Assembly (NCBI RefSeq): GCF_001424585.1
Contig: NZ_LMPJ01000008.1
Coordinates: forward strand, 186,001 to 250,000
DNA from: Chryseobacterium sp. Leaf180
Lineage (GTDB): Bacteria > Bacteroidota > Bacteroidia > Flavobacteriales > Weeksellaceae
Reading direction: 5' to 3'
DNA: 64,000 nt
Part shown: piece after piece, positions 26,616-35,018 of the stretch
Layout: every line of letters begins with the position of its first letter
Position numbering within the stretch: position 1 is the stretch's first letter
The notes under the pieces: model-generated
Database searches by the model: none
What the model saw: only the letters and a program-made list of their open reading frames with translations
Told to the model about the DNA's origin: nothing
Position numbers and translations under genes: made by a program

Positions 26616-27707
26616 ATGAGCCCAAAAGACCATAAAGTACGAGTAGGAATTTCAATAGGTGACTTCAACGGCATCGGCCCGGAGATCATCATGAAATCTT
26701 TGAAAGACAAAACGGTAACCGACCTTTTTACCCCAATTATTTTTGGCTCAGGAAAACTTTTTACCTATCAGAAAAATATTTTTAAGCTGAATATCAATTT
26801 TAATTATATCACTGAAGCATCACAGGCGCAAAGCGGTAAATTAAACATGGTAAATCTGGCCAAAGACAATGTGACTGTTGACCTCGGAACACCAAGCGAA
26901 GAATCGACGAAAATGGCGATAGAATCTCTTGAAGCTGCGACCGAAGCTTTAATGAAAGGAGAAATTGACGTTCTGGTAACCGCACCAATCAACAAAGACG
27001 AAATGGTGAAAATGGGTTTCAGACACGCCGGTCACACAGGTTATTTTGAGGAAAAGTTTAATAAAAAAGGATTAATGTTTTTGGTAACTGACGATTTGAA
27101 AGTTGCGGTTTCCACACATCATATTCCATTGGTGCAGGTTGCTGAAAATATTTCTAAAGACAAGATCAAAAAGCAGATCAGAATGCTTTGCCAATCGATG
27201 GCACAGGATTTTGCGGTGAGTAAACCGAAGATTGCCGTTTTAGGATTAAATCCGCATTCTGGCGACGGTGGCGTTATCGGAAATGAAGAAATTGAGATTA
27301 TTTCTCCTGCGATAAAAGAACTTTCGGACCAGGGATTTTTGACTTTTGGTCCTTTTCCGGCAGACAGCTACTTTCAGCCTAATAAATACAAAAACTTTGA
27401 TGCGGTTTTGGCAATGTATCATGATCAGGGATTGGCCCCGTTTAAAACTTTAGCATACGAAGAAGGTGTAAATTACACAGCAGGTTTACCATTCATCAGA
27501 ACATCGCCGGACCACGGAACGGCTTACGATATTGCCGGTAAAAATATTGCCGATGAGCAGAGTTTTTCGGAAGCAATACACATGGCTATTAAAATTTTCA
27601 GAAACCGTGCAGAATATAAAGATTTGATGGATCACCGTTTGCAGCCGAAAAGAATGATGAATGACAACGGTGTAGATGAAGATTTGCCAAGTATCGGCGA
27701 TGCATAA
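26616..27707 (+). CDS. pdxA: 4-hydroxythreonine-4-phosphate dehydrogenase
   Basis: 363 residues. SIGDFNGIGPEI at the N-terminus, HAGHTGYFEEKF in the middle, and MYHDQGLAPFKTLAYEEG plus RTSPDHGTAYDIAG at the C-terminal half are PdxA signatures containing the metal-binding His residues. It oxidises 4-phosphohydroxy-threonine in de novo pyridoxal phosphate synthesis. It is followed after 71 bp by the YceD gene, which has its own promoter. Confidence 0.97.
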   Translation: MSPKDHKVRVGISIGDFNGIGPEIIMKSLKDKTVTDLFTPIIFGSGKLFTYQKNIFKLNINFNYITEASQAQSGKLNMVNLAKDNVTVDLGTPSEESTKMAIESLEAATEALMKGEIDVLVTAPINKDEMVKMGFRHAGHTGYFEEKFNKKGLMFLVTDDLKVAVSTHHIPLVQVAENISKDKIKKQIRMLCQSMAQDFAVSKPKIAVLGLNPHSGDGGVIGNEEIEIISPAIKELSDQGFLTFGPFPADSYFQPNKYKNFDAVLAMYHDQGLAPFKTLAYEEGVNYTAGLPFIRTSPDHGTAYDIAGKNIADEQSFSEAIHMAIKIFRNRAEYKDLMDHRLQPKRMMNDNGVDEDLPSIGDA

Positions 27708-27736
27708 TCTGCAGGTTTAATTTATTTTAAAATTAT

Positions 27737-27766
27737 TTGTAATATTAAAAAAAATGCATATTTTTG
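27737..27766 (+). promoter_or_regulatory. Promoter of the YceD-family gene (-33 and -7)
   Basis: TTG at 27737-27739, a 19-bp spacer, TATTTTTG at 27759-27766. The predicted start of transcription is only about 6-9 nt from the ATG at 27779, so the leader is very short. Confidence 0.75.
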
Positions 27767-27778
27767 CACACTCATTTT

Positions 27779-28300
27779 ATGGACAAGTTAAAAAACTATG
27801 ATGTGATTTTTTCCGGACTGAAAAACGGAATGCACACGTTCAATTTTGAGATAGACCAAGCGTTCTTTAAGTTATTTGATACCGAACAGGAATTTACAAA
27901 TCCTAAAATCAGTGTACATATCTCGATGGATAAGCACACGACTTTTTTGGAGCTTGTGATAAAAATCGATGGCACAGTAGATTTGGTCTGCGACATTACG
28001 GCTGAAGATTTTGAATATTCTGTAGAAAATCAGATTGATATTCTTGTGAAATTCGGGGAAGAATATGATGACAGCGAGGAAGATGTGATCACAATTCCAG
28101 CGAAAGACCACGCTTTCAATGCAGCACAGCTGATCTATGAATGCGTAAGTCTGGCAATCCCGATGAAGAAAGTCTCACCAAACGTGAGCGATGAAGATTT
28201 GGAAATTCTGGAGAAATTCAGCCCGAAAGAACCGGAAGTTGAAGACCACGAAAGCGACCCGAGATGGGAAGCTTTAAAGAAATTAAAAGATAAAAATTAA
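27779..28300 (+). CDS. YceD/DUF177 family protein
   Basis: 173 residues from the ATG at 27779; an earlier in-frame ATG at 27764 lies within the -7 element. The protein shows the acidic DUF177 pattern, with the region VDLVCDITAEDFEYSVENQIDILVKFGEEYD. The family usually has two C-x-x-C pairs, but here only single cysteines are visible, typical of the Bacteroidota form. The gene sits directly upstream of rpmF, as in most bacteria, where YceD is linked to L32 and 23S rRNA metabolism. Confidence 0.88.
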   Translation: MDKLKNYDVIFSGLKNGMHTFNFEIDQAFFKLFDTEQEFTNPKISVHISMDKHTTFLELVIKIDGTVDLVCDITAEDFEYSVENQIDILVKFGEEYDDSEEDVITIPAKDHAFNAAQLIYECVSLAIPMKKVSPNVSDEDLEILEKFSPKEPEVEDHESDPRWEALKKLKDKN

Positions 28301-28366
28301 GACATTAATAATATGATGAGATGGTGAAAATCTCATCGCTCATCAAATTAAAAAAGTTATTACAAA

Positions 28367-28573
28367 ATGGCACATCCAAAGAGAAGACAGTCGTCTACAA
28401 GAAGAGATAAGAGAAGAACTCATTACAAGGCAGTAGTTCCTCAGTTGGCAAAAGATGCAACATCAGGAGAGATGCACCTTTACCACAGAGCACACTGGCA
28501 TGAGGGAAAACTTTATTACAGAGGAAAAATCGTAATGGAGAAAAATGTAGAAACAGCTGAAGAAGAAAATTAA
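28367..28573 (+). CDS. rpmF: 50S ribosomal protein L32
   Basis: 68 residues. [20 protein letters not shown] is the L32 N-terminus, and the Gly-Lys-rich middle part and acidic tail fit the Bacteroidota version. The zinc-binding cysteines of many L32 proteins are absent (a C-minus paralog form), as is common in this phylum. It is downstream of yceD in one transcript and closed by a strong terminator. Confidence 0.96.
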   Translation: MAHPKRRQSSTRRDKRRTHYKAVVPQLAKDATSGEMHLYHRAHWHEGKLYYRGKIVMEKNVETAEEEN

Positions 28574-28607
28574 TCTTCTCACAGGAAAAAACATTCGTTT
28601 TTAGACT

Positions 28608-28645
28608 AAAACCACTCATTTTTTATAAAATCGAGTGGTTTTTTG
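28608..28645 (+). terminator. Rho-independent terminator after rpmF
   Basis: AAACCACTC/GAGTGGTTT stem with an AT-rich 15-nt loop, followed by T residues. Confidence 0.82.
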
Positions 28646-28674
28646 TTGCATTTTATGTTTTTTTGGTATCTTTG
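28642..28674 (+). promoter_or_regulatory. Promoter of accB (-33 and -7)
   Basis: TTTG at 28642-28645 or TTG at 28646-28648, then TATCTTTG at 28667-28674 (spacers of 21 or 18 bp), 23 bp before the accB ATG. The -33 overlaps the tail of the rpmF terminator. Confidence 0.7.
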
Positions 28675-28697
28675 GCGACAAATAAAATTTAATATTT

Positions 28698-29183
28698 ATG
28701 GACATTAAAGATATACAGAATCTTATTAAGTTTGTATCGAAAGCTGAAGTATCTGAGGTAAAATACAAAACCAAAGACTTCGAAATTACTATAAAAACTC
28801 CACTTGGCGGGAACGAAGTAAGCTACGTTACTCAGCCTCAAATGTACGCTCAGGCACCACAGCAGTCTGCTCCTGCACAAAATATGGCTGCAGGTTCTTC
28901 TGCTCCGGTTCAGTCTTCTGAAGAAACTTCAGATGACAGCAAATATGTTACGATCAAATCTCCGATGATCGGTACTTTCTACAGAAAACCTTCACCGGAT
29001 AAAGAGGTTTTTGTAAATGTTGGCGACGATGTTTCTGTAGGTAAAGTAGTTTGCGTAATTGAAGCGATGAAACTTTTCAACCAGATTGATTCTGAAGTTA
29101 GCGGAAAAATCGTTAAGATTTTGGTAGATGATGCTACTCCTGTAGAATATGATCAGCCATTATTTTTGGTAGATCCATCTTAA
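28698..29183 (+). CDS. accB: Acetyl-CoA carboxylase biotin carboxyl carrier protein
   Basis: 161 residues. A helical N-terminal part (about 1-40) is followed by a Gln/Ala/Pro/Ser-rich hinge (about 50-80) and the biotinyl domain (about 85-160). The domain has SPMIGTFYRKPSPDKE and EAMKL, where Lys125 is the biotinylation site. It carries the carboxyl group between AccC and AccA/AccD in the first step of fatty acid synthesis. accC follows 99 bp later, after an intergenic repeat element; accA lies 15 kb away. Confidence 0.97.
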   Translation: MDIKDIQNLIKFVSKAEVSEVKYKTKDFEITIKTPLGGNEVSYVTQPQMYAQAPQQSAPAQNMAAGSSAPVQSSEETSDDSKYVTIKSPMIGTFYRKPSPDKEVFVNVGDDVSVGKVVCVIEAMKLFNQIDSEVSGKIVKILVDDATPVEYDQPLFLVDPS

Positions 29184-29185
29184 TA

Positions 29186-29268
29186 GAAATTAGATGTTAG
29201 ACATTAGATGTTAGACTACAATTCTACATTTAAATAACATTTATCTAATTTTAAAATTATCTAATTTC
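29186..29268. repeat. Palindromic intergenic repeat between accB and accC
   Basis: A perfect tandem direct repeat of 14 bp (ATTAGATGTTAGAC at 29189-29202 and 29203-29216) lies in the left half. The ends are inverted repeats: GAAATTAGAT at 29186-29195 and ATCTAATTTC at 29259-29268, with a further TATCTAATT copy at 29242-29250. The whole spacer could fold into a long AU-rich hairpin in the accB-accC transcript. It resembles the short repeats scattered between genes of flavobacteria. Confidence 0.7.
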
Positions 29269-29282
29269 CAAATATTATTAAG

Positions 29283-30638
29283 ATGTTCAAAAAAATATTA
29301 ATAGCCAACCGAGGCGAGATTGCCATGCGTATTTTGCGTACTTGTAAAGAAATGGGAATCAAAACGGTAGCCGTTTATTCAACCGCCGATAAAGACAGTC
29401 TTCATGTGCGTTTTGCTGATGAAGCAGTGTGTATCGGGCCGGCAATGAGTAAAGATTCTTATCTTAAAATTTCAAATATTATCGCGGCTGCAGAGATTAC
29501 CAATGCTGATGCGATACATCCTGGCTACGGATTTTTATCCGAAAACGCAAACTTCTCCAGAATCTGCCAGAAAAACAACATCAAGTTTATCGGTGCCTCA
29601 CCTGAGCAAATCGAGAGAATGGGAGACAAAGCCAACGCCAAAGCAACCATGAAAGCGGCTAATGTACCTTGCGTACCGGGTTCTGAAGGTTTAATTGAAT
29701 CTTACGAGCACGCCGTAAAAACAGCTGAAGAAACAGGATATCCGGTGATGATTAAAGCCACTGCCGGCGGCGGTGGAAAAGGAATGAGAGCCGTTTGGAA
29801 AGCCGAAGATCTTAAAGAACACTGGGAATCTGCTATTCAGGAAGCTGTTGCAGCCTTCGGAAACGGAGGAATGTACATGGAAAAACTGATTGAAGAGCCA
29901 AGACATATCGAAATTCAGGTTGCAGGTGACCAATTTGGTAAAGCCTGTCACCTTTCTGAAAGAGACTGTTCTGTACAGAGAAGAAACCAAAAACTAACTG
30001 AAGAAACTCCATCCCCATTCATGACAGACGAACTTCGTGAGAAAATGGGTGAAGCGGCTGTAAAAGCTGCCGAGTTTATTGGCTATGAAGGGGTTGGAAC
30101 AATTGAATTCTTGGTAGATAAGCACAGAAATTTTTATTTCATGGAAATGAATACGAGAATTCAGGTGGAGCATCCGATTACAGAACAAGTTATTGATTAT
30201 GATTTGATCAGAGAACAGATTCTTTTGGCTGCAGGAACTCCTATTTCAGGAATCAACCATTATCCGAAATTGCATTCGATCGAGTGCAGAATCAATGCTG
30301 AAGATCCTTATGCTGATTTCAGACCGTCACCAGGGAAAATCACTGGATTAAATATTCCCGGCGGACATGGAATCAGAGTAGATACGCACGTTTATTCGGG
30401 ATATACCATTCCTTCCAACTACGATTCAATGATTGCAAAACTGATCACTACGGCACAAACCCGTGAAGAAGCGATTGCAAAAATGAAACGTGCTTTGGAA
30501 GAATTTTATGTAGAAGGTGTAAAAACCACGATTCCTTTCCACAGACAGTTGATGGAAGATGAAGCTTATCTTTCCGGAAACTACACCACAAAATTTATGG
30601 AAGATTTTGTGATGGACAGAAAATACGATAATCATTAA
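29283..30638 (+). CDS. accC: Biotin carboxylase (acetyl-CoA carboxylase)
   Basis: 451 residues. The N-terminal biotin carboxylase domain starts [17 protein letters not shown]. The ATP-grasp domain has [15 protein letters not shown] and [18 protein letters not shown], and the C-terminal domain has [20 protein letters not shown]. It carboxylates biotin on AccB with ATP and bicarbonate. It is the last gene of the accBC unit and is followed by a terminator. Confidence 0.98.
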   Translation: MFKKILIANRGEIAMRILRTCKEMGIKTVAVYSTADKDSLHVRFADEAVCIGPAMSKDSYLKISNIIAAAEITNADAIHPGYGFLSENANFSRICQKNNIKFIGASPEQIERMGDKANAKATMKAANVPCVPGSEGLIESYEHAVKTAEETGYPVMIKATAGGGGKGMRAVWKAEDLKEHWESAIQEAVAAFGNGGMYMEKLIEEPRHIEIQVAGDQFGKACHLSERDCSVQRRNQKLTEETPSPFMTDELREKMGEAAVKAAEFIGYEGVGTIEFLVDKHRNFYFMEMNTRIQVEHPITEQVIDYDLIREQILLAAGTPISGINHYPKLHSIECRINAEDPYADFRPSPGKITGLNIPGGHGIRVDTHVYSGYTIPSNYDSMIAKLITTAQTREEAIAKMKRALEEFYVEGVKTTIPFHRQLMEDEAYLSGNYTTKFMEDFVMDRKYDNH

Positions 30639-30657
30639 GATTGTTTGATATAAATTT

Positions 30658-30686
30658 AAACCGTCTCAGCATTGAGGCGGTTTTTT
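30658..30686 (+). terminator. Rho-independent terminator after accC
   Basis: AAACCGTCTCA/TGAGGCGGTTT stem (one G-T pair) with a short loop and a TTTTTT tail, 20 bp past the accC stop. Confidence 0.88.
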
Positions 30687-31003
30687 GTATCATAAGTACT
30701 ACTCCGAATTCTCTTGAGGTATTGATTCATCCCATACTTGTATCTGAAGTATTACTGAAAAAAGTTTACGATTGTCCGCAATCTGTTATAATTAAAAATG
30801 CTTTGTGTGTTTTTGTTAAGTTAACGCCTTTGTATAGCTTGAAAACGGGCAATATTTAAAAATTCCTTGTTTGACCTTGCGTTAAATTAAGAACTATGAT
30901 AAATAACGGATATGCATTAAAAAGTTTGTTCAAATTGTTAATTTTGAGTCGTTGTTCTCCTCTTTTTGTACTTTGGAAAAACAGGATTGTTTTTTTGAAG
31001 AAG
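30687..31003. other. Gene-free stretch between accC terminator and inverted repeat
   Basis: About 317 bp with no convincing coding sequence, RNA gene or promoter. An open frame of 72 codons at 30641-30859 runs through the accC terminator and is not credible. It reads like the left flank of the AT-rich island that follows and may contain decayed material. Confidence 0.5.
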
Positions 31004-31032
31004 GCCACACGAACGGATTCGTGCGGTAGCGG
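31004..31032 (+). repeat. Left 29-bp inverted repeat of the AT-rich island
   Basis: The segment is the reverse complement of 31831-31859 at 27 of 29 positions. It contains its own smaller inverted repeat (CACGAA...TTCGTG). Its GC content is far above the surrounding sequence. Confidence 0.85.
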
Positions 31033-31082
31033 TGAAAAAATGGAAGTCTATTTTAAAGAATTTGAAATTAAATAATTAAGTT

Positions 31083-31325
31083 ATGAAAAGTAAAGAGTAT
31101 TATCAACAGATTAAAAAAAATGGTGAAAATGTATTTGAAGTTTATTTAAAGCATAAAAAAACTTTATCTCCTTTAGAGTCAATGAAAGAAATGAGAAAAG
31201 ACTTTCCGCAAATTACTTTTGAAGAAGCAAAAGAAATAATGATAATTTGTGACACAAACTTTAATTCCATAGAAGAATATCAAGGAAGTATTTTAGACGA
31301 TATAAAAAGAATTATAGAAAACTAA
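31083..31325 (+). CDS. Small orphan protein in the AT-rich island
   Basis: 80 residues, soluble, helical and lysine/glutamate-rich (KEYYQQIKKNGENVFEVYLK; a later helix FEEAKEIMIICD). No domain is recognised. Codon use is more AT-rich than in the flanking housekeeping genes, suggesting acquisition. It lies 133 bp upstream of the other island gene, in the same direction. An immunity or antitoxin role is a guess from size and setting. Confidence 0.6.
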   Translation: MKSKEYYQQIKKNGENVFEVYLKHKKTLSPLESMKEMRKDFPQITFEEAKEIMIICDTNFNSIEEYQGSILDDIKRIIEN

Positions 31326-31458
31326 TTCTTAAAAGATGATAAAGATTAGTTATTGATGTTTTCTAATATAGTTTGACTAAAAGAATAGATGTAGAATATA
31401 ACCAAGTAATCAAGATTCAGATAGAACTTATATAAATTTTCAAATTAGAGATTAAAAA

Positions 31459-31812
31459 ATGGATAAAGTAAAATTTATTAGTAAGGGATTAAATAATGAA
31501 GATATTAAAGCTGTGAAATCTACAGAGGATAAATATATATTATTAAGTCTTTTCGTTGGACAATTTCGTTTTCTGGACAATATACAAGAAGTAATAGATG
31601 ATTTAGAAAATGTGAAAAATGGTATAAAAACATGGGAAGAGATAATTGCACCATTAGGAAACAATTGGGATATTGGTTATGGTAATGGAAGTTTAGATGT
31701 AGAAAATGATATTGCTTATTTTTTAGCTAACGATGAAACTAACCAAAGCTTCAAAATGCCTTTGCAGGAACTGATTGACTTAATGAAAGATTGGAAAATA
31801 TTTATGAGCTAA
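31459..31812 (+). CDS. Small orphan protein in the AT-rich island, immunity-like
   Basis: 117 residues, acidic, with no signal peptide. It shows a compact alpha/beta pattern (YILLSLFVGQFRFLDNIQEV, NNWDIGYGNGSLDVENDIAY, MPLQELIDLMKDWKIFM). Small acidic solitary proteins of this kind are often immunity proteins of polymorphic toxin systems, but no toxin gene is present in the window and the family was not recognised. It ends 18 bp before the right inverted repeat, whose hairpin can serve as its terminator. Confidence 0.65.
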   Translation: MDKVKFISKGLNNEDIKAVKSTEDKYILLSLFVGQFRFLDNIQEVIDDLENVKNGIKTWEEIIAPLGNNWDIGYGNGSLDVENDIAYFLANDETNQSFKMPLQELIDLMKDWKIFMS

Positions 31813-31830
31813 AAAATAATACGAATCCTC

Positions 31831-31859
31831 CCGCTGCCGCACGAATCCCTTCGTGTGGC
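31831..31859 (-). repeat. Right 29-bp inverted repeat of the AT-rich island
   Basis: Inverted copy of 31004-31032 (27/29 identical). The inner part GCCGCACGAA/TTCGTGTGGC forms a 10-bp hairpin with a 4-nt loop. Confidence 0.85.
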
Positions 31860-31870
31860 TTTTTCTTTTA
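31836..31870 (+). terminator. Hairpin terminator formed by the right inverted repeat
   Basis: The 10-bp stem within the repeat is followed by TTTTTCTTTT on the plus strand, 23 bp after the stop of the 117-residue gene. Confidence 0.75.
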
Positions 31871-32122
31871 AAAAACCAATTTTCTAAAATTGTATTATTT
31901 TTTATCTTTATAAAAACATAAAATGATGAGTAGAAATTACAAATTCCATAATCTCTGACGTAATATTTTACAAGTTTTAAATTATCTGAAAAAAGATATA
32001 AAAACCAAAACTCAATTATACTTCACCAAATATCTTCCGAATTATTTATCAATTCTTTACAACAGTTCTGAATCTTCATTTTAAACAGAAATTAATTATT
32101 TATGCAAGTTATTTATAATACT

Positions 32123-32130
32123 TAAATTTG
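32123..32130 (+). promoter_or_regulatory. -7 promoter element of rocD
   Basis: TAAATTTG, 19 bp before the ATG at 32149. An in-frame start at 32128 lies inside the element and is rejected. The 250 bp between the island and this promoter (31871-32122) show nothing recognisable. Confidence 0.55.
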
Positions 32131-32148
32131 TGCAAAAGCAAAAAGAAT

Positions 32149-33399
32149 ATGTCAACAGCAGAACAAACAAAAAATTCACAATACTTCATTGAGCTCGAAG
32201 AAAAACATGGCGCCCACAATTATCATCCGCTTCCTGTGGTTTTGGATAAGGGTGAAGGTGTTTTTGTCTGGGATGTAGAAGGCAAGAAATATTATGATTT
32301 CCTTTCAGCTTATTCTGCTGTAAATCAAGGGCATTCACACCCTAAAATTGTAGAAGCTTTGGTTAATCAGGCTAAAAAATTAGCATTGACTTCAAGAGCT
32401 TTTTACAATTCAAGTTTAGGAGAATACGAGAAAAAAATCACTAGCCTTTTCGGTTTTGATAAAGTTCTACCGATGAATTCCGGTGCTGAAGCGGTGGAAA
32501 CTGCTGTGAAATTGGCCAGAAAATGGAGCTATGAAGTAAAAGGAATTTCAGAAAATGCCGCAAAAATTATCGTTTGCGAAAATAACTTCCACGGAAGAAC
32601 GACAACAATTGTTTCTTTCTCAAATGATCCTGATGCCAATAAGAATTATGGTCCATTCACACCGGGATTTGTGAAAATACCGTACAACGACCTTTCAGCT
32701 TTAGAAGAAGTTTTAAAAAATGATGCACAGAATATCGCTGCATTTCTTGTGGAACCGATTCAGGGGGAAGCAGGTGTTTACGTTCCGGATGATCAGTATT
32801 TAAAGAAATCAGCAGAACTCTGCAAAAAATATAATGTTCTTTTTATAGCCGACGAAGTACAGACGGGAATCGCCCGTACAGGAAGATTAATCGCATGTCA
32901 TCATGAAAATGTACAGCCGGATATTTTGATTTTAGGAAAAGCGCTTTCCGGAGGAATGTATCCTGTTTCTGCCGTTTTGGCGAATGATGAGATCATGAAT
33001 GTGATCAAACCAGGCCAGCACGGCTCTACTTTTGGTGGAAATCCGATCGCCTGCAGCGTCGCCATTGCTGCTCTAAATGTGGTTGAAGACGAACAATTAT
33101 CTGAAAGAGCTGAAGAATTAGGTAAACTTTTCCGAAGTGAAATTGATAAAGTAATCGAAAAAAGCGATCTGATCACAAAGGTTCGCGGTAAGGGTTTACT
33201 GAATGCGATTTTAATCAATGACACACCCGAAAGTTCTACCGCCTGGAATCTCTGTCTCCAGTTAAAAGAAAACGGATTGCTGGCGAAACCAACGCATGGA
33301 AACATCATCAGGCTCGCGCCACCATTGGTAATTACCGAAGAGCAACTGCTCGATTGTGTGAGAATCATCGAAAAAACAGTTTTAGAATATCAAAAATAA
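32149..33399 (+). CDS. rocD: Ornithine--oxo-acid transaminase
   Basis: 416 residues from the ATG at 32149. Class III aminotransferase features are [19 protein letters not shown] near the cofactor site, [12 protein letters not shown], the [14 protein letters not shown] motif with the PLP-interacting Asp, and [16 protein letters not shown] with the PLP Lys. The N-terminal [19 protein letters not shown] is typical of ornithine aminotransferase, which turns ornithine into glutamate semialdehyde. It is monocistronic with its own terminator. Confidence 0.94.
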   Translation: MSTAEQTKNSQYFIELEEKHGAHNYHPLPVVLDKGEGVFVWDVEGKKYYDFLSAYSAVNQGHSHPKIVEALVNQAKKLALTSRAFYNSSLGEYEKKITSLFGFDKVLPMNSGAEAVETAVKLARKWSYEVKGISENAAKIIVCENNFHGRTTTIVSFSNDPDANKNYGPFTPGFVKIPYNDLSALEEVLKNDAQNIAAFLVEPIQGEAGVYVPDDQYLKKSAELCKKYNVLFIADEVQTGIARTGRLIACHHENVQPDILILGKALSGGMYPVSAVLANDEIMNVIKPGQHGSTFGGNPIACSVAIAALNVVEDEQLSERAEELGKLFRSEIDKVIEKSDLITKVRGKGLLNAILINDTPESSTAWNLCLQLKENGLLAKPTHGNIIRLAPPLVITEEQLLDCVRIIEKTVLEYQK

Positions 33400-33405
33400 A
33401 TAACT

Positions 33406-33434
33406 AAGACGCTTTTATAGAGCGTCTTTTTTTT
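33406..33434 (+). terminator. Rho-independent terminator after rocD
   Basis: AAGACGCT/AGCGTCTT stem with a 7-nt loop and a run of T, 7 bp after the stop. Confidence 0.88.
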
Positions 33435-33465
33435 GACCTAAAAATCTACTAATCTCACCCGATTT

Positions 33466-33494
33466 TTTGAGGCGGAAAATTATACTTATTTTTG
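33466..33494 (+). promoter_or_regulatory. Promoter at the head of the glycan cluster
   Basis: TTTG at 33466-33469, a 17-bp spacer and TATTTTTG at 33487-33494, 19 bp before the first glycosyltransferase ATG. Confidence 0.7.
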
Positions 33495-33513
33495 TTTCTG
33501 TAAGAATAAATTC

Positions 33514-34275
33514 ATGAAACTTTCTGTGGCCATTATTACCTTCAACGAGGAGCGCATTATCGGAAAAACGCTTTCTGCCATTCACAGTCTGGCCGACGAA
33601 ATCGTGATTGTCGACAGTAATTCGACCGACAGAACGGAAGAAATTTGCCGTAGCTTTTCAAAAGTAAAATTTATTTCACAGAAATTTCCGGGTTTCGGTC
33701 AGCAGAAAAATTCTGCATTAAATCATTGTCAGGGAGAATGGATTTTATTTCTGGATTCCGACGAAATTCCGGATGAAACGGCTAAAAATGATATTCAAAA
33801 AATCATATATTCAGAAAAGCCATATTTTAATGTATACGATATTGAGTTTAAAAATATTTTTTTAGGGCAAGCGCTGAAATACGGCGGTTGGGGAAATGTA
33901 AAACGTGAAAGATTTTTCAAAAATGGTTTCGGAAAATATTCAGAAGACATCGTTCATGAAGCTTTTATCACAGATTCGCCGGTCGGAAAACTTGCCGGAT
34001 TTATCAATCATTACACGTACAAAGATATTTTTCACCATATCGAAAAGTCAAACAAATACACGTCGATGATGGCTGAAAAAATGTATCAAAAGGGTAAAAA
34101 ATCCGGCGCTTTGCAGGTTGTTTTCAAACCTTTCTATCAGTTTCTGAAATCCTATTTTGCCATGCGCGGCTTTCTCGATGGCTTTGCAGGATTTTACATG
34201 GCGATCACTTCATCTTTTTACACGTTTTTGAAATATCAGAAACTGCACGAAATATATCTTTCGAAAAGAAAATGA
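33514..34275 (+). CDS. Glycosyltransferase family 2 (WaaE/KdtX-like)
   Basis: 253 residues. LSVAIITFNEERIIGKTL begins the GT-A domain; ADEIVIVDSNSTDRTEEI and LFLDSDEIPDE supply the nucleotide- and metal-binding Asp residues. The combination of DSDE and the later VKRERFF / EDIVHEAF segments resembles the WaaE/KdtX-type LPS-core beta-1,4-glucosyltransferases. The C-terminus has a hydrophobic stretch (GFAGFYMAITSSFYTFL) that may sit on the membrane. It overlaps the deacetylase gene by 4 bp (ATGA). Confidence 0.9.
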   Translation: MKLSVAIITFNEERIIGKTLSAIHSLADEIVIVDSNSTDRTEEICRSFSKVKFISQKFPGFGQQKNSALNHCQGEWILFLDSDEIPDETAKNDIQKIIYSEKPYFNVYDIEFKNIFLGQALKYGGWGNVKRERFFKNGFGKYSEDIVHEAFITDSPVGKLAGFINHYTYKDIFHHIEKSNKYTSMMAEKMYQKGKKSGALQVVFKPFYQFLKSYFAMRGFLDGFAGFYMAITSSFYTFLKYQKLHEIYLSKRK

Positions 34276-35018
34276 CCGGCCGTATTTTCAAATATTTATT
34301 AAACCTTGCGGACAAAAAAAGTGTGCGCATCCTTATGTATCATATGATTTTGCCGGAAAGTGAGAGCTTTAAAAATGATCTGATCGTAACAAAAGAAAAT
34401 CTTGAAAAGCAGTTTCAGTACATTCACGAAAAAAACTTTAAGTGTCTCTTCTTTAAAGATTTAAGTGACTCAGAAAAGATTGATAACAAAATCATTCTGA
34501 CATTTGATGACGGTTATCTGAATAATAAAATTCATCTTTTACCGCTTCTCGAAAAGTATGGTTTGAAAGCTACGGTTTTTATTCCGACACAACTTATTGA
34601 AGAAAATCAGAAGAAAGCTGACCGGAATCTTATGACCTTTGAAGAAATCAGAAATTTGCCTTCAAATCTTATAGAAATCGCGCTTCACAGCCATCAGCAC
34701 AAAAATTATTCTGAAATGACTTTATTGGAAGCGGATCGTGATATTAAAGTAAATATTGAATCGTTAAGACGCGAAAATATCGCTTTTACTAAAGTTTTGG
34801 CGTATCCTTACGGTAAATTTCCCAAAGAAAAATCAATGAAAAAAGAGTTTTTTGAAATGCTTAAATCTCACGGGATTTTTGCCGCACTTCGCATTGGAAA
34901 TAATGTCGAAAGTTATCCTTTTAAAAATGCTTTCGAAGTAAAACGGATTGACATTAAATACGGTGACACAATTCAAAAGTTCAAATGGAAACTTCTTTTT
35001 GGCAAAACAAAACTTTAA
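34272..35018 (+). CDS. Polysaccharide deacetylase family protein
   Basis: 248 residues. The NodB-type domain has ILTFDDGYLNN (catalytic Asp and metal-binding Asp), LKATVFIPTQLI, the metal-binding HSHQH and VLAYPYGKFPKEK. Such enzymes remove N-acetyl or O-acetyl groups from polysaccharides. No signal peptide is visible, so it may act on a cytoplasmic glycan intermediate. It is coupled to the upstream glycosyltransferase; its stop shares TTAA with the stop of the convergent gene. Confidence 0.9.
   Translation: MTGRIFKYLLNLADKKSVRILMYHMILPESESFKNDLIVTKENLEKQFQYIHEKNFKCLFFKDLSDSEKIDNKIILTFDDGYLNNKIHLLPLLEKYGLKATVFIPTQLIEENQKKADRNLMTFEEIRNLPSNLIEIALHSHQHKNYSEMTLLEADRDIKVNIESLRRENIAFTKVLAYPYGKFPKEKSMKKEFFEMLKSHGIFAALRIGNNVESYPFKNAFEVKRIDIKYGDTIQKFKWKLLFGKTKL

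Noticed and set aside
30641..30859. 72-codon open frame after accC
   Set aside because: It runs through the accC terminator hairpin, has no promoter or recognisable protein features, and lies in an AT-rich gene-free stretch.
32901..33368. 155-codon open frame on the minus strand within rocD
   Set aside because: It is wholly antisense to a well-recognised gene and its serine/phenylalanine-rich translation looks like a shadow frame.
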